A model generated the notes under the pieces. It was not told where the DNA came from, did no database searches, and worked only from the letters and a program-made list of their open reading frames with translations. Shown here piece by piece: positions 1 through 8,478 of a stretch of DNA of 64,000 bases; the first letter of the stretch is position 1, and every line of letters starts with the position of its first letter. Both the position numbers and the translations under genes were made by a program. The DNA comes from Dawidia soli. Its GTDB lineage: Bacteria; Bacteroidota; Bacteroidia; Cytophagales; Cyclobacteriaceae. Where the stretch lies: positions 62,001 to 126,000 of the forward strand of contig NZ_JAHESC010000004.1 in NCBI RefSeq assembly GCF_018598185.1, given 5' to 3'.

Positions 1-151
1 TGAGGTATTTCTCCCGGTCGTAGAATGCGGCGATCTCATCCGGCAACGTGGTACGCTGGGCCTTCAGGTTAAGATAGTCCAACAGTTGTCCGAAAACGTA
101 GGAAATCGTGGTGATGGCCAGAATGATGACAAGAATGGTGTGCGGCTGCAT
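1..151 (-). CDS. M48-type membrane metalloprotease, N-terminal fragment
   Basis: Only the first 50 codons lie in the window; the gene runs off the left edge. The translation begins MQPHTILVIILAITTISYVF, a membrane-spanning helix, followed by a soluble stretch containing LPDEIAAFYDREKYL. That layout (first helix, then the P-E-x-x-x-F/Y-D-x-E-K-Y segment) is what I know from Ste24/CAAX-type M48 peptidases of Bacteroidota. The zinc-binding HExxH motif would be outside the window, so the assignment rests on the N-terminus alone. Confidence 0.55.
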   Translation of the reverse strand, partial: MQPHTILVIILAITTISYVFGQLLDYLNLKAQRTTLPDEIAAFYDREKYL

Positions 152-200
152 AGACTCCGTTTTACGCAAATAAAAGGAGAAGTCGCAAGGTTGTAAAGGG

Positions 201-326
201 TTATCGGAAATACACGTACAGGACGTACAGGATGCGGGCGTAATAGCTGACGCAATAACGTAGCATCACCGAAACCGGGATGAGTATCGGGTACAACAGC
301 CCGGTTCCGGTGTAATGCCGTAACAT
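201..326 (-). CDS. possible small membrane peptide (41 aa)
   Basis: A short open frame fills most of the gap between the M48-type gene and the charged hypothetical protein, on the same strand as both. The translation starts MLRHYTGTGLLYPILIPVSV and ends RILYVLYVYFR; it is rich in Leu, Val, Ile and Tyr and could form one or two short membrane helices. I recognise no family. The lack of a strong ribosome-binding site and its small size make it doubtful. Confidence 0.25.
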   Translation of the reverse strand: MLRHYTGTGLLYPILIPVSVMLRYCVSYYARILYVLYVYFR

Positions 327-342
327 GGTGTAGCGATAACGG

Positions 343-855
343 TTAAGCGCGGTCCTCCTCCAGGTCTTCATGGTTGTCGCCGCCGAGGCTGTAAGAATTG
401 TTCTCTTCGTCTTCTGTTCCGATCGCCTCAGACGCGTCGTCGAGCTCCGAACCGGGTATGTCGAGGTCTTTGCCGGCGAAGTCTACCGGGGTCACCCGGG
501 CGCGTAGCTGATCGTCATCGCCTTCGTCGCTGTTCAGGCCGTCGGAGCCCAGCGCGCGGCGATCTTCTTTTGTCAGGTCGCTTTCGGTATTGCCCCGCCG
601 CTCACGGGCCACCTCTTCGGTCATTTGTTTTTCCGTCATGCGCGACGTGCTCATATCCTCCAGGTCGACGTGGACACGCTCCATGCCATTGCCGGGGTTC
701 ATGATATCCTCGCTGGGTGGATACTCGCCCGGAAGCTTGTCTTCCTTCTTCGGTGCTTTGGCCTTGGTGTGCGTAGCTTTCGTGGCTTTTGTCGCCTTGT
801 TCGCCGGCACGTTTTTCTTCGCGGCGGCGGTATTGCTATTTTTTGTCGTTTTCAT
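343..855 (-). CDS. conserved-looking charged hypothetical protein (170 aa)
   Basis: The protein has two halves. Residues 1-40 are a Lys/Ala/Thr-rich low-complexity tail with repeated KATKAT units, resembling histone-H1-like or nucleic-acid-binding tails. Residues 45-170 are strongly acidic and end with DIPGSELDDASEAIGTEDEE followed by NNSYSLGGDN. I believe similar acidic C-termini occur in hypothetical proteins of Bacteroidota, but I cannot name a family or a function. It has no signal peptide and no membrane segment. The ATG is followed by an ordinary coding frame, and a 12-base gap separates it from the upstream oxidoreductase gene on the same strand, so the two may be co-transcribed. Confidence 0.7.
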   Translation of the reverse strand: MKTTKNSNTAAAKKNVPANKATKATKATHTKAKAPKKEDKLPGEYPPSEDIMNPGNGMERVHVDLEDMSTSRMTEKQMTEEVARERRGNTESDLTKEDRRALGSDGLNSDEGDDDQLRARVTPVDFAGKDLDIPGSELDDASEAIGTEDEENNSYSLGGDNHEDLEEDRA

Positions 856-867
856 ATAATCGGGTGT

Positions 868-2034
868 TTAAAGGTTATTCAATTCGATACGAACACCGGT
901 CGAAGCAGCTTCGTAGATGGCCATGAGAATGCTGACATCCCGCAGGCCCATCTCGCCCGGCACCTTACTCTTTTTATTCTGACGCACACAGGTAGCGAAG
1001 TCGTCCATCTGCAAAGCCTGCTGGTTCACCTGGGGCAGGTCGAGCTTTCCCTGGCTGCTGCTGCCGGTGATGCCCTTATAGGCATAGGCTGGCTCGAGCG
1101 CGTACCAGCCACGTTCGGCATCGACCCGCAGCATGTTCATGTCCTTGGCGTAGCTCGTTTCGCAATCGGCCAGCACACCGCCGGGGAATTCCAGTTGCCA
1201 CGCGAGCGACTGCTCGACCTGCGAGAACCGCTTCAGGTCGGTCTTTTCGCCTTCGCGCGCCGTTACAGCAATCGGGTTCCTACCCGCGGTATAGATGGCC
1301 GCCTGCACGCAGTAAATGCCGACATCCATCAACGGGCCACCTCCGGCCAGCTTCTTGTCCAGCCGCCATACGTTCGGCTCGATATCCATGCCGTCGCGGG
1401 CCATTATCTTCTGGATCGCTCCGTATACATGATTCTTACCAAACTCCATCATCGTAAGATTGTGCGGCTCGAAGTGCAACCGGTAGCCGATCGATAACAG
1501 GCGGTCGGCCTTTTTACACGCGGCTATCATCTGCTCGCACTCCTTTACCGACACCGCCATGGGCTTTTCACAGATCACGTGTTTGCCGGCTGCGGCCGCG
1601 CGGATCGTAAACTCCGCGTGCATCGAATTTGGCAACACGACATAGACGATGTCGATATCCGGATTATCCTTTATGGCGTCGAAGTTCTGGTAGTTGTAAA
1701 CATTCTTGTTGGGAATACGGTATTTGCGCTTCCACTTCTCGGCTTTGGCGGGTGTACCGGTAACTATGCCGGCCAGGTAGCAATTTTTGGTCTGCTCCAA
1801 CGCCGGTGCCAGCTGATGCGTGCTATAATTGCCGAGCCCCACAAGAGCTATGCCCAGCTTGCGCCCGGGATCCTGAGCAGGGGCCGTAGCACCGGCATCC
1901 TCCTCCGACCCGTGCGGGCTGCGCGACACCCCCCACGCCGGCAGGGAAAAGCTGAGCAACGTACCGCCCACCGTGCCGGACAGCTGACGAAGAAAGGTCC
2001 GTCGCGAGGATGTAGAGGTGTCGAGTGGTTTCAT
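868..2034 (-). CDS. Gfo/Idh/MocA family oxidoreductase, Tat-exported
   Basis: This is an NAD(P)-dependent sugar-type dehydrogenase of the glucose-fructose-oxidoreductase family. After a twin-arginine signal (SSRRTFLRQL, then a hydrophobic stretch ending PAWG) comes a Rossmann fold beginning IALVGLGNYS and the family signature ICEKPMAVS, in which the EKP lysine is the usual catalytic/cofactor residue. A C-terminal Gfo_Idh_MocA_C-like sheet follows (GGGPLMDVGIYCVQA). The protein probably acts in the periplasm on a sugar or inositol derivative; the substrate cannot be read from sequence. I chose the ATG that places the twin arginine about 10 residues in; a longer frame opens upstream with a TTG at 2082 and an ATG at 2070, but the former would overlap the terminator of the arginine operon. 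Confidence 0.85.
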   Translation of the reverse strand: MKPLDTSTSSRRTFLRQLSGTVGGTLLSFSLPAWGVSRSPHGSEEDAGATAPAQDPGRKLGIALVGLGNYSTHQLAPALEQTKNCYLAGIVTGTPAKAEKWKRKYRIPNKNVYNYQNFDAIKDNPDIDIVYVVLPNSMHAEFTIRAAAAGKHVICEKPMAVSVKECEQMIAACKKADRLLSIGYRLHFEPHNLTMMEFGKNHVYGAIQKIMARDGMDIEPNVWRLDKKLAGGGPLMDVGIYCVQAAIYTAGRNPIAVTAREGEKTDLKRFSQVEQSLAWQLEFPGGVLADCETSYAKDMNMLRVDAERGWYALEPAYAYKGITGSSSQGKLDLPQVNQQALQMDDFATCVRQNKKSKVPGEMGLRDVSILMAIYEAASTGVRIELNNL

Positions 2035-2079
2035 GCCCGTGTCTATTTCCGGTACGAAATAAAAAGACATGCCCGCAGA

Positions 2080-2118
2080 CAAAAAGAAAGCACCTCACCG
2101 ACACGCCGGTCGATGAGG
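2080..2118 (-). terminator. rho-independent terminator of the arginine operon
   Basis: On the minus strand, 45 bases after the argH stop, a 10-bp stem (CCTCATCGAC / GTCGGTGAGG, one T-G pair) with a six-base loop is followed by TGCTTTCTTTTTG. It ends the eight-gene arginine operon before the oxidoreductase gene. Confidence 0.5.
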
Positions 2119-2162
2119 AGTTAATTCTACAGTAGTATGGTTGTGTTGAAAAAGCTGGCGGA

Positions 2163-3497
2163 TCAGCGCGCCAGCAATTTGTCGATGGCGGCTTTGTAGC
2201 GGTCGAACGCAAACCCCTTCAGGGTCTGTTCCATCATGCTGTTGATCGCCGGCAGGCTGAGATTGCCAATGCTGCCTTCGTGCGTATGCTGCACGGTCGT
2301 CGCGGGATTGTAACGGCCCTGCTCGATGTCCATACCTACCTGCTTGTAGGCATCGCGGAACGGTACGCCGGCCAGCACGAGCTTATTCACTTCCTCTACG
2401 CTGAACAGAAAAGTATACTTGGCATCGGCCAGTATATTTTCTTTTACCGCGATGTTCGACAACATCAGGTGCGTCATCTGCAGACAGTTCTTCAGGCTCT
2501 GGATCGCCGGGAACAAGATCTCCTTGAGCAACTGCATGTCGCGATGATACCCCGACGGCAGGTTGGCCGTCGCCAGGGCAATATCGTTTGGCAGTGCGGC
2601 CAGTTGGTTGCAGCGCCCCCGCACAAGCTCAAACACATCGGGGTTCTTTTTGTGCGGCATAATGCTGGACCCCGTCGTCAGCTCGTCGGGGAAGCTGATA
2701 AAACCGAAGTTCTGGTTCAGGAACAGGCACGCGTCCATCGACAGCTTGCTCAACGTCAGGGCGACGTTTGACAGGGCACCGGCCACAATGCGTTCCGTCT
2801 TGCCCCGTCCCATCTGCGCATACACTACGTTGTAGTTCAGGTCTTCAAACCCAAGCAGCGACGTCGTCAACGTACGGTTGAGCGGGAACGATGAGCCGTA
2901 CCCCGCCGCGGAACCCAGCGGGTTTTTGTTCACCACGCGGTAGGCCGCTTGAAGCGTAATAAGATCGTCCACCAGGCTTTCGGCATACGCGCCGAACCAC
3001 AGCCCGAACGACGAAGGCATGGCAAGCTGCAGGTGTGTATAGCCCGGCAGCAACCGATCCTTAAAAGCATCGCTCTGCGCCATCAGCAGGTCGAAGAGGT
3101 TCTTCACTTCTTCTGTCACCTGCTCGATCTCGTGCCGCAGGTATAACTTAATATCGACCAGCACCTGGTCGTTGCGCGATCGGCCGCTGTGGATCTTCTT
3201 GCCGACATCCCCCAGGCGGCGTGTCAGTTCCAGCTCCACCTGCGAGTGGATATCCTCCACCCCTTCCTCCACGCGAAAGTCGCCGGTGAGGATCTGCTGG
3301 TATATATCTTTTAAGGCGGTCGTCAGTACATCCAGCTCGGACTTTTCCAACAAGCCGATGGTTTGCAGCATCGTAATGTGTGCCAGCGAGCCCTGTACGT
3401 CAAACGGTGCCAGGAACATATCCATTTCCTGATCACGGCCCACGGTAAAGCGTTCTACTTCCTGCAGGGAGGTCTTATCTTTTTGCCAGAGTTTCAT
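2163..3497 (-). CDS. argH: argininosuccinate lyase
   Basis: ArgH splits argininosuccinate into arginine and fumarate, the last step of arginine synthesis, in the cytoplasm as a homotetramer. The 444-residue length is normal. The fumarase/aspartase superfamily signature GSSIMPHKKNPD is intact and contains the flexible-loop serine that acts as catalytic base; HSGRSRNDQV and the TH of GYTHLQLAMP form the rest of the site. It is the last gene of the arginine operon, three bases after the argE-like gene, and is followed by a hairpin terminator. Confidence 0.97.
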   Translation of the reverse strand: MKLWQKDKTSLQEVERFTVGRDQEMDMFLAPFDVQGSLAHITMLQTIGLLEKSELDVLTTALKDIYQQILTGDFRVEEGVEDIHSQVELELTRRLGDVGKKIHSGRSRNDQVLVDIKLYLRHEIEQVTEEVKNLFDLLMAQSDAFKDRLLPGYTHLQLAMPSSFGLWFGAYAESLVDDLITLQAAYRVVNKNPLGSAAGYGSSFPLNRTLTTSLLGFEDLNYNVVYAQMGRGKTERIVAGALSNVALTLSKLSMDACLFLNQNFGFISFPDELTTGSSIMPHKKNPDVFELVRGRCNQLAALPNDIALATANLPSGYHRDMQLLKEILFPAIQSLKNCLQMTHLMLSNIAVKENILADAKYTFLFSVEEVNKLVLAGVPFRDAYKQVGMDIEQGRYNPATTVQHTHEGSIGNLSLPAINSMMEQTLKGFAFDRYKAAIDKLLAR

Positions 3498-3500
3498 TGC

Positions 3501-4559
3501 TTATAGGATCACTTCGTTCAACACCTTGATATAGGTTTCGATGCCCTGCCGGATCTCATCCACAAAAATAAATTCATTGGCCGAGTGCGAGCGCGCAGAG
3601 TCACCGGGGCCCATCTTTACCGAGGGTGTGGGAATCAGCGCCTGGTCGGACGTCGTCGGTGAGCCATAGCGGTGTATGCCCAGCTTGATGGCCGCCTGCA
3701 CCAGTGGATGCTCTTCGGCTATGCCTGACGGACGCATGCGCATGGAACGTGGCTTCACCTCGCTCTTGACGTTCTGCCGGATGATGTCCAGCAGTTCTTC
3801 CAGGGTATATTTGTCGGTGCAGCGTACGTCTACGGTGTAGTGGCACTCGGCGGGCACGACGTTGTGCTGTTTGCCGGCATTGATGATGGACACGGTCATT
3901 TTGATCGGTCCCAGGGTCTCCGACACGTCCGGATACCGGTAGGTACGGAACCACTCGATGTCGGGCAGCGCTTCATAGATGGCGTTGATACCTTCTTCGC
4001 GGGCCGCATGGCCCGCCTTGCCGTAGGCGATACAATCCAAAACCATCAGGCCTTTTTCCGCCGTCGCCATCTGACACAGGGTCGGTTCACCGACGATGGC
4101 AAAGTCGATCGCCGGCAGCGATGTCCAGATACTTTCCACGCCCCCGGTGCCGGAAATTTCTTCCTCCGCCGTGGCCGCCAGCACGATGTTATACTTCAGG
4201 TTCTGCTGCGGGTAGTAGTGCAGGAATGTGGCAATGAGCGATACGAGCGGTCCGCCGGCGTCGTTGCTGCCCAGGCCGAACAGTTTACCATCGATGACCT
4301 CGGGTTTGAACGGGTCGCGTGTATACTGGGGGTTGGGGCGCACGGTGTCGTGGTGCGAATTGAGAAGTACGGTTGGTTTGTTCGGATCGAAATACTGATT
4401 TTTTACCCAGATGTTGTTACCCTTGCGAAACGAGTTCACCCGTTCGCGCTCAAAAAAATCCTCCAATACCGAAGCCACCTCGTCTTCTTCCTTGCTGAAC
4501 GACGGCACAGCAATGAGCCGCGTCAGCAGGTTAGTAGCCTTTTCGTGTAATGATTCCAT
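3501..4559 (-). CDS. argE: M20 deacylase of the arginine pathway (ArgE type; probably acts on N-acyl-citrulline)
   Basis: A 352-residue M20 metallopeptidase-fold amidohydrolase that removes the N-acyl protecting group. Zinc-site motifs are visible: NSHHDTV near residue 67, the bridging segment GLGSNDAGGP near 95, and the general-base pair EEE in TAEEEISGTGG near 132. Because the pathway here carbamoylates an N-acylated ornithine (see argF'), the expected substrate is N-acetyl- or N-succinyl-citrulline, as shown for the Xanthomonas homologue, rather than acetylornithine. It lies between argB and argH. The gene name follows the family; the substrate is an inference. Confidence 0.9.
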   Translation of the reverse strand: MESLHEKATNLLTRLIAVPSFSKEEDEVASVLEDFFERERVNSFRKGNNIWVKNQYFDPNKPTVLLNSHHDTVRPNPQYTRDPFKPEVIDGKLFGLGSNDAGGPLVSLIATFLHYYPQQNLKYNIVLAATAEEEISGTGGVESIWTSLPAIDFAIVGEPTLCQMATAEKGLMVLDCIAYGKAGHAAREEGINAIYEALPDIEWFRTYRYPDVSETLGPIKMTVSIINAGKQHNVVPAECHYTVDVRCTDKYTLEELLDIIRQNVKSEVKPRSMRMRPSGIAEEHPLVQAAIKLGIHRYGSPTTSDQALIPTPSVKMGPGDSARSHSANEFIFVDEIRQGIETYIKVLNEVIL

Positions 4560-4601
4560 AAGTGTGGTAGCCGTCAGGCCTCTGGTAGCCCGCCAACGTT
4601 G

Positions 4602-5390
4602 TTATATCGTGATCAAAGTTCCTTCTGTTTCGCTGCCGGTGTTCTTTAGCAGGTCTGATGCTTCACCGATCAGCACTTCTTTTACGCCGGTTTGAATCGC
4701 CGCATAAGCATTCTCCAATTTCGGCAATATCCCGTCAGCAAACACGCCGGCCGGCAATAATTCTTCGTATTTACTTTTGGGTAAATGTCGTATCACCGTG
4801 CCGGGATCGTTTACATTGCGCAGTACGCCCTTCTTCTCGAAGCAGAAGATCAGCCGCACGTCAAATTGCTTGCATAGCGCCACGGCCAGCACAGAGGCGA
4901 TCGTATCGGCGTTGGTATTGAGGATCGCGCCCTCGGCATGCGTCAGCGGTGCAAATACCGGTACGATACCCGCGTGGAGCAGCGTGCTCAGGAAGTTTAC
5001 ATGTACCCCTTCTGGTGTGATATCGCCGACGAAACCATAGTCGACATCTTTTACCGGGCGTCGTACGGCCTTGATGGTATTTCCGTCCGCGCCCGTCAGA
5101 CCGATGGCGTTCGTATTCAGCTTCTGCAGCGTGGCCACGATGTGTTTGTTGACCAACCCGCCGTATACCATTGTCACTACGTCGAGCGTGGCGGCGTCGG
5201 TGATACGCCGGCCGTTGACATATTTCGACTCGATGCCCAGGCTTTCGCCGATCTTGGTGGCGATCTTACCGCCACCGTGGATCAGGATCTTCGGCTCGCG
5301 TATCGCGGCAAAGTCTTGCAGAAATGCGCTCAGCGCCGGCGGGTTGTCCAGCACGTTACCGCCGATCTTGATGATAAAAAGTTTGCTCAT
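4602..5390 (-). CDS. argB: N-acetyl(succinyl)glutamate kinase
   Basis: An amino-acid kinase of 262 residues that phosphorylates N-acylglutamate, the second step of arginine synthesis. It begins MSKLFIIKIGGNVLDN with the conserved KIGG phosphate-binding lysine; LIHGGGKIATKIGESLG is the glycine-rich loop, and NTNADTIAS the catalytic Asp segment. The start used here gives an ATGA overlap of 4 bp with the argF' stop, typical of translational coupling; a longer frame back to 5432 would lie inside argF' and lacks homology. In a succinyl-type pathway the substrate would be N-succinylglutamate. Confidence 0.95.
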   Translation of the reverse strand: MSKLFIIKIGGNVLDNPPALSAFLQDFAAIREPKILIHGGGKIATKIGESLGIESKYVNGRRITDAATLDVVTMVYGGLVNKHIVATLQKLNTNAIGLTGADGNTIKAVRRPVKDVDYGFVGDITPEGVHVNFLSTLLHAGIVPVFAPLTHAEGAILNTNADTIASVLAVALCKQFDVRLIFCFEKKGVLRNVNDPGTVIRHLPKSKYEELLPAGVFADGILPKLENAYAAIQTGVKEVLIGEASDLLKNTGSETEGTLITI

Positions 5391-6340
5391 TTGTTTCCGA
5401 GTAATTCGCTGATCACCGCCTGTGCCGCCCATACGCGGTTGGAGGCTTGTTGCGTCACGATGCTGTTGGCGCTGTCGAGGATCGCATCGCTCAGCTCTAC
5501 GTTGCGGCGTACCGGCAGGCAGTGCATGACCCGGGCGTTGTTGGTAGGCTCCAGCTTTTTCGCCGTCAGCATCCAGGCCGGATCGTTGTTATAGATGCGA
5601 CCGTAGTCGGTATAGGTACTCCAGTTCTTGACGTATACAAAGTCTGCACCTTGCAGCGCCTTGTCCTGGTTGGGCTCGTACGTGGCGCCCTGGGTGAATT
5701 TTTCGTCCAGCTCGTAGTCTTCCGGGTGCGTGATCACAAAATCTGCTTTGCCCCACGCGTTCACCCACTGTGCAAAGCTGTTGGCCACACACTGCGGCAA
5801 CGCCTTTACGTGCGGTGCCCAGGTCAGCACAATACGCGGGCGGCGTTGCTCGCGAAAGGTCTCCTGAATGGTAATGATATCGGTCAGGCTCTGCAACGGG
5901 TGCAGCGTGGCGCTCTCCAGGCTCAACACCGGTATACCGGCATACTTCATGAACTGCTGGATGTATAGCTCGCTGTAATCGTCTACTTTGTTTTGCAGGG
6001 AAGGGAACGTGCGGATGCCCAGTACATCGAAGTACTTGCCCAGGATCGGCGCCGCGTCTTTTACGTGCTCGACCGTGTTGCCGCTCATGATGGCTTCATC
6101 TTCGAATTCCAGCGCCCAGCCGTCCTGGCCTACATTAAACACGATCACCTTCATGCCGAGGTTCTCGGCGGCGATCTGCGTGCTAAGGCGCGTGCGCATG
6201 CTGGGGTTGAGGAACAGCAGGCCCAGGCGCTTGCCGGCGCCGAGCGTCTGGCTTTTGAGCGCTTCCTTTTTAAAGGCGAGGGCTTTCGCTACGAGGGCGT
6301 CGATGTTATCGACATCGGCCACGGAGATAAAGTTCTTCAT
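5387..6340 (-). CDS. argF': N-acylornithine carbamoyltransferase, predicted succinylornithine-specific
   Basis: The 317-residue protein belongs to the AOTCase/SOTCase branch of transcarbamylases, which transfer carbamoyl from carbamoyl phosphate to the delta-amino group of an N-acylated ornithine. The carbamoyl-phosphate loop is FLNPSMRTRLSTQ and the C-terminal site is MHCLPVRRN. Position 90 (in GNTVEHVKDA) is Val. In published work Glu at this position gives acetylornithine specificity, Pro90 is found in Bacteroides fragilis SOTCase, and replacing Glu with Pro, Ser, Val or Ala turns the Xanthomonas enzyme into a succinylornithine enzyme. I therefore predict N-succinylornithine as substrate. 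It overlaps both neighbours argD and argB by 4 bp. Confidence 0.93.
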   Translation of the reverse strand: MKNFISVADVDNIDALVAKALAFKKEALKSQTLGAGKRLGLLFLNPSMRTRLSTQIAAENLGMKVIVFNVGQDGWALEFEDEAIMSGNTVEHVKDAAPILGKYFDVLGIRTFPSLQNKVDDYSELYIQQFMKYAGIPVLSLESATLHPLQSLTDIITIQETFREQRRPRIVLTWAPHVKALPQCVANSFAQWVNAWGKADFVITHPEDYELDEKFTQGATYEPNQDKALQGADFVYVKNWSTYTDYGRIYNNDPAWMLTAKKLEPTNNARVMHCLPVRRNVELSDAILDSANSIVTQQASNRVWAAQAVISELLGNK

Positions 6341-7458
6341 TTCAGTTCTTCAGTCAGGGCGGTTAAAAACAAGTCGGCTTCGGTGCGGGTCAGAGTCAGC
6401 GACGGCAACAACCGGATGGTGTTGGGCTTCGCTTCGCCGGTAAAGATCTTATGCTTGTGCAGCAGGTCGGTGCGTACCGAGGCTTTGTCGTCGGGCAGGT
6501 CGAAACCTATCATCAGGCCGCGGCCCCGCACATCTTTTAATGTCGGCATGGCTTTGAGCTTTTCGATCCAGTAGTTGCCTTGCACGGCGGCATTTTCGAT
6601 GAGCTTCTCACGCTCGATCACTTCCAGTACGGCCAGGCCGGCAATCGACGCCAGGTAGTTGCCGCCGAAGGTCGTACCGAGCATACCACTCCACGGCTTG
6701 ATGTCCGGGTGAATGAACACGCCTCCGATCGGGAAGCCGTTGCCCATGCCTTTGGCCGTGGTGATGACATGCGGGCAGACACCGGCATGCTGGTGCGCAA
6801 AGAATTTACCACTGCGGCCATAGCCGCTTTGAATTTCATCGAGAATAAAGATCGAGCCGTTGGCCCGGCACTGACGCTCCAGGAATTGCAGGAATGCATC
6901 GGTCGGCAGTTGGATACCGCCCACACCCTGGATGCCTTCGATAATGACCGCCGCCACGGTGGCGTCCAGCGCTGCGGTAAAGGCCGCCTCGTCGTTCATC
7001 GGCACAAACACGATCTCGTGGTTGGCATTAAAAGGCGCTACGATCTTGGGGTTGTCGGTCGCCGCCACGGCACCGGATGTACGGCCGTGAAAAGCCTTCT
7101 TAAAGGCGATCACTTTCTTGCGGCCGGTCACGAACGACGCCAGCTTCAGCGCGTTCTCATTGGCTTCCGCGCCTGAGTTACACAGGAAGAGCTGATAGTC
7201 GGGGTAGCCCGACACCGCGCCCAGCTTCTCGGCAAACTGCTCTTGCTGCGGGTTGCGTACGCTGTTGGAGTAAAAGGCGATCTTGTTGAGCTGATCGGTC
7301 AGCGCCTTTACATAATGCGGGTGCGAGTGGCCGATCGAGATCACGGCATGGCCGCCGTATAGATCCAGATATTTCTGCCCTTTGTCATCCCACAGCCAGG
7401 AGCCTTCGGCTTTGGCCGGTGTGATGTTGAACAACGGGTATACATCAAATAATTTCAT
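6337..7458 (-). CDS. argD: N-acetyl/succinylornithine aminotransferase
   Basis: A class III PLP-dependent aminotransferase of 373 residues that converts N-acylglutamate semialdehyde to N-acylornithine with glutamate as amino donor. The class III signature is clear: IFILDEIQSGYGRSGKFFAH with the PLP-contacting Asp, and the Schiff-base lysine in TTAKGMGNGFPIG. GNSGAEANENALKLA-like sequence (CNSGAEANENALKLA) binds the PLP phosphate. It lies between argC (42-base gap) and argF' (ATGA overlap). Succinyl versus acetyl preference cannot be read directly. Confidence 0.95.
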   Translation of the reverse strand: MKLFDVYPLFNITPAKAEGSWLWDDKGQKYLDLYGGHAVISIGHSHPHYVKALTDQLNKIAFYSNSVRNPQQEQFAEKLGAVSGYPDYQLFLCNSGAEANENALKLASFVTGRKKVIAFKKAFHGRTSGAVAATDNPKIVAPFNANHEIVFVPMNDEAAFTAALDATVAAVIIEGIQGVGGIQLPTDAFLQFLERQCRANGSIFILDEIQSGYGRSGKFFAHQHAGVCPHVITTAKGMGNGFPIGGVFIHPDIKPWSGMLGTTFGGNYLASIAGLAVLEVIEREKLIENAAVQGNYWIEKLKAMPTLKDVRGRGLMIGFDLPDDKASVRTDLLHKHKIFTGEAKPNTIRLLPSLTLTRTEADLFLTALTEELK

Positions 7459-7500
7459 GACACTGTAAGAAGTAAGTAGGTACGTGAAAGTGTAGTACAG

Positions 7501-8478
7501 TTAGAAGGCGATGCTCTTCAGCTTCAGCCCGGCCGTTTCTTCGAAGCCGAACAGCAGGTTCATGTTCTGCACGGCTTGTCCCGATGCGCCTTTCAGCAGG
7601 TTGTCGATCGCGGTATGTACCACCACTTTGTCGCCTTCCTTCTCGAGGCCCACGAGGCATTTATTGGTGTTCACCACCTGCTTCAGGTCCACGACGTCGT
7701 CATACACGACGGTGAAGGGATGCCCCTGGTAAAAGTCGTGGTATAGCTTCGCCACGTCTTCCAGCGACAATGCCGTCGAGATGACCGAGCTCACAAAAAT
7801 GCCACGCGTAAAGTCGCCGCGCCACGGCACAAAGTTGATTGGGGCCGCAAAGCCCGGCTGTACCTGCGCGATCGTGCGTTTGATCTCGCGCAGGTGCTGG
7901 TGCGTAAGCGTTTTATAGGCCGAGATGTTATTGGCGCGCCACGTGAAATGGGTCGTGTCCTGCAGTTTCTGCCCGGCGCCGGTAGAACCGGTAATGCCGG
8001 TGGCATATACCTCGCCCAGGGCACCGGTCTTCGCCAGGGGCAGCAGTCCCAGCTGGATGGCCGTGGCAAAACAACCGGGGTTGGCGATATTGGAAGCCTG
8101 ACGAATGGCGTCGCGGTTCAGCTCGGGCAGGCCGTACACAAACGTGCGGTCACCCGCCGTCTCGCCCAGGCGGAAATCCTGGCTCAGGTCGATGATCTTC
8201 ACGCCGGCCCGAAACGGATTGTCTTGCAGGAACTTCTTACTCTCGCCGTGGCCCAGGCACAGAAAGACAACGTCTGCGGCATGCGCCAGGGAGTCGGTAA
8301 AGGTCAGTTCCGTATCGCCCCGCAGATCGGGATGGGCCGAATACAGCGGGTTGCCGGCGTTGCTGCGGCTATGTACGAAGGTCAGCTCTGCGTGCGGGTG
8401 GTTGAGGAGCAGCCGGATGGTCTCGCCGCCGGTATAACCCGCGCCGCCGACGATGCCTGCTTTGATTTTAGTGGCCAT
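7501..8478 (-). CDS. argC: N-acetyl(succinyl)-gamma-glutamyl-phosphate reductase
   Basis: An NADPH-dependent reductase of 325 residues that converts N-acylglutamyl phosphate to the semialdehyde. GIVGGAGYTGGE is the Rossmann dinucleotide loop near residue 10; the catalytic cysteine is in NPGCFATAIQ; GSTGAGQK follows. The start overlaps the end of argG by 11 bp, indicating coupled expression. Length and motif order are typical of type I ArgC. Confidence 0.96.
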   Translation of the reverse strand: MATKIKAGIVGGAGYTGGETIRLLLNHPHAELTFVHSRSNAGNPLYSAHPDLRGDTELTFTDSLAHAADVVFLCLGHGESKKFLQDNPFRAGVKIIDLSQDFRLGETAGDRTFVYGLPELNRDAIRQASNIANPGCFATAIQLGLLPLAKTGALGEVYATGITGSTGAGQKLQDTTHFTWRANNISAYKTLTHQHLREIKRTIAQVQPGFAAPINFVPWRGDFTRGIFVSSVISTALSLEDVAKLYHDFYQGHPFTVVYDDVVDLKQVVNTNKCLVGLEKEGDKVVVHTAIDNLLKGASGQAVQNMNLLFGFEETAGLKLKSIAF

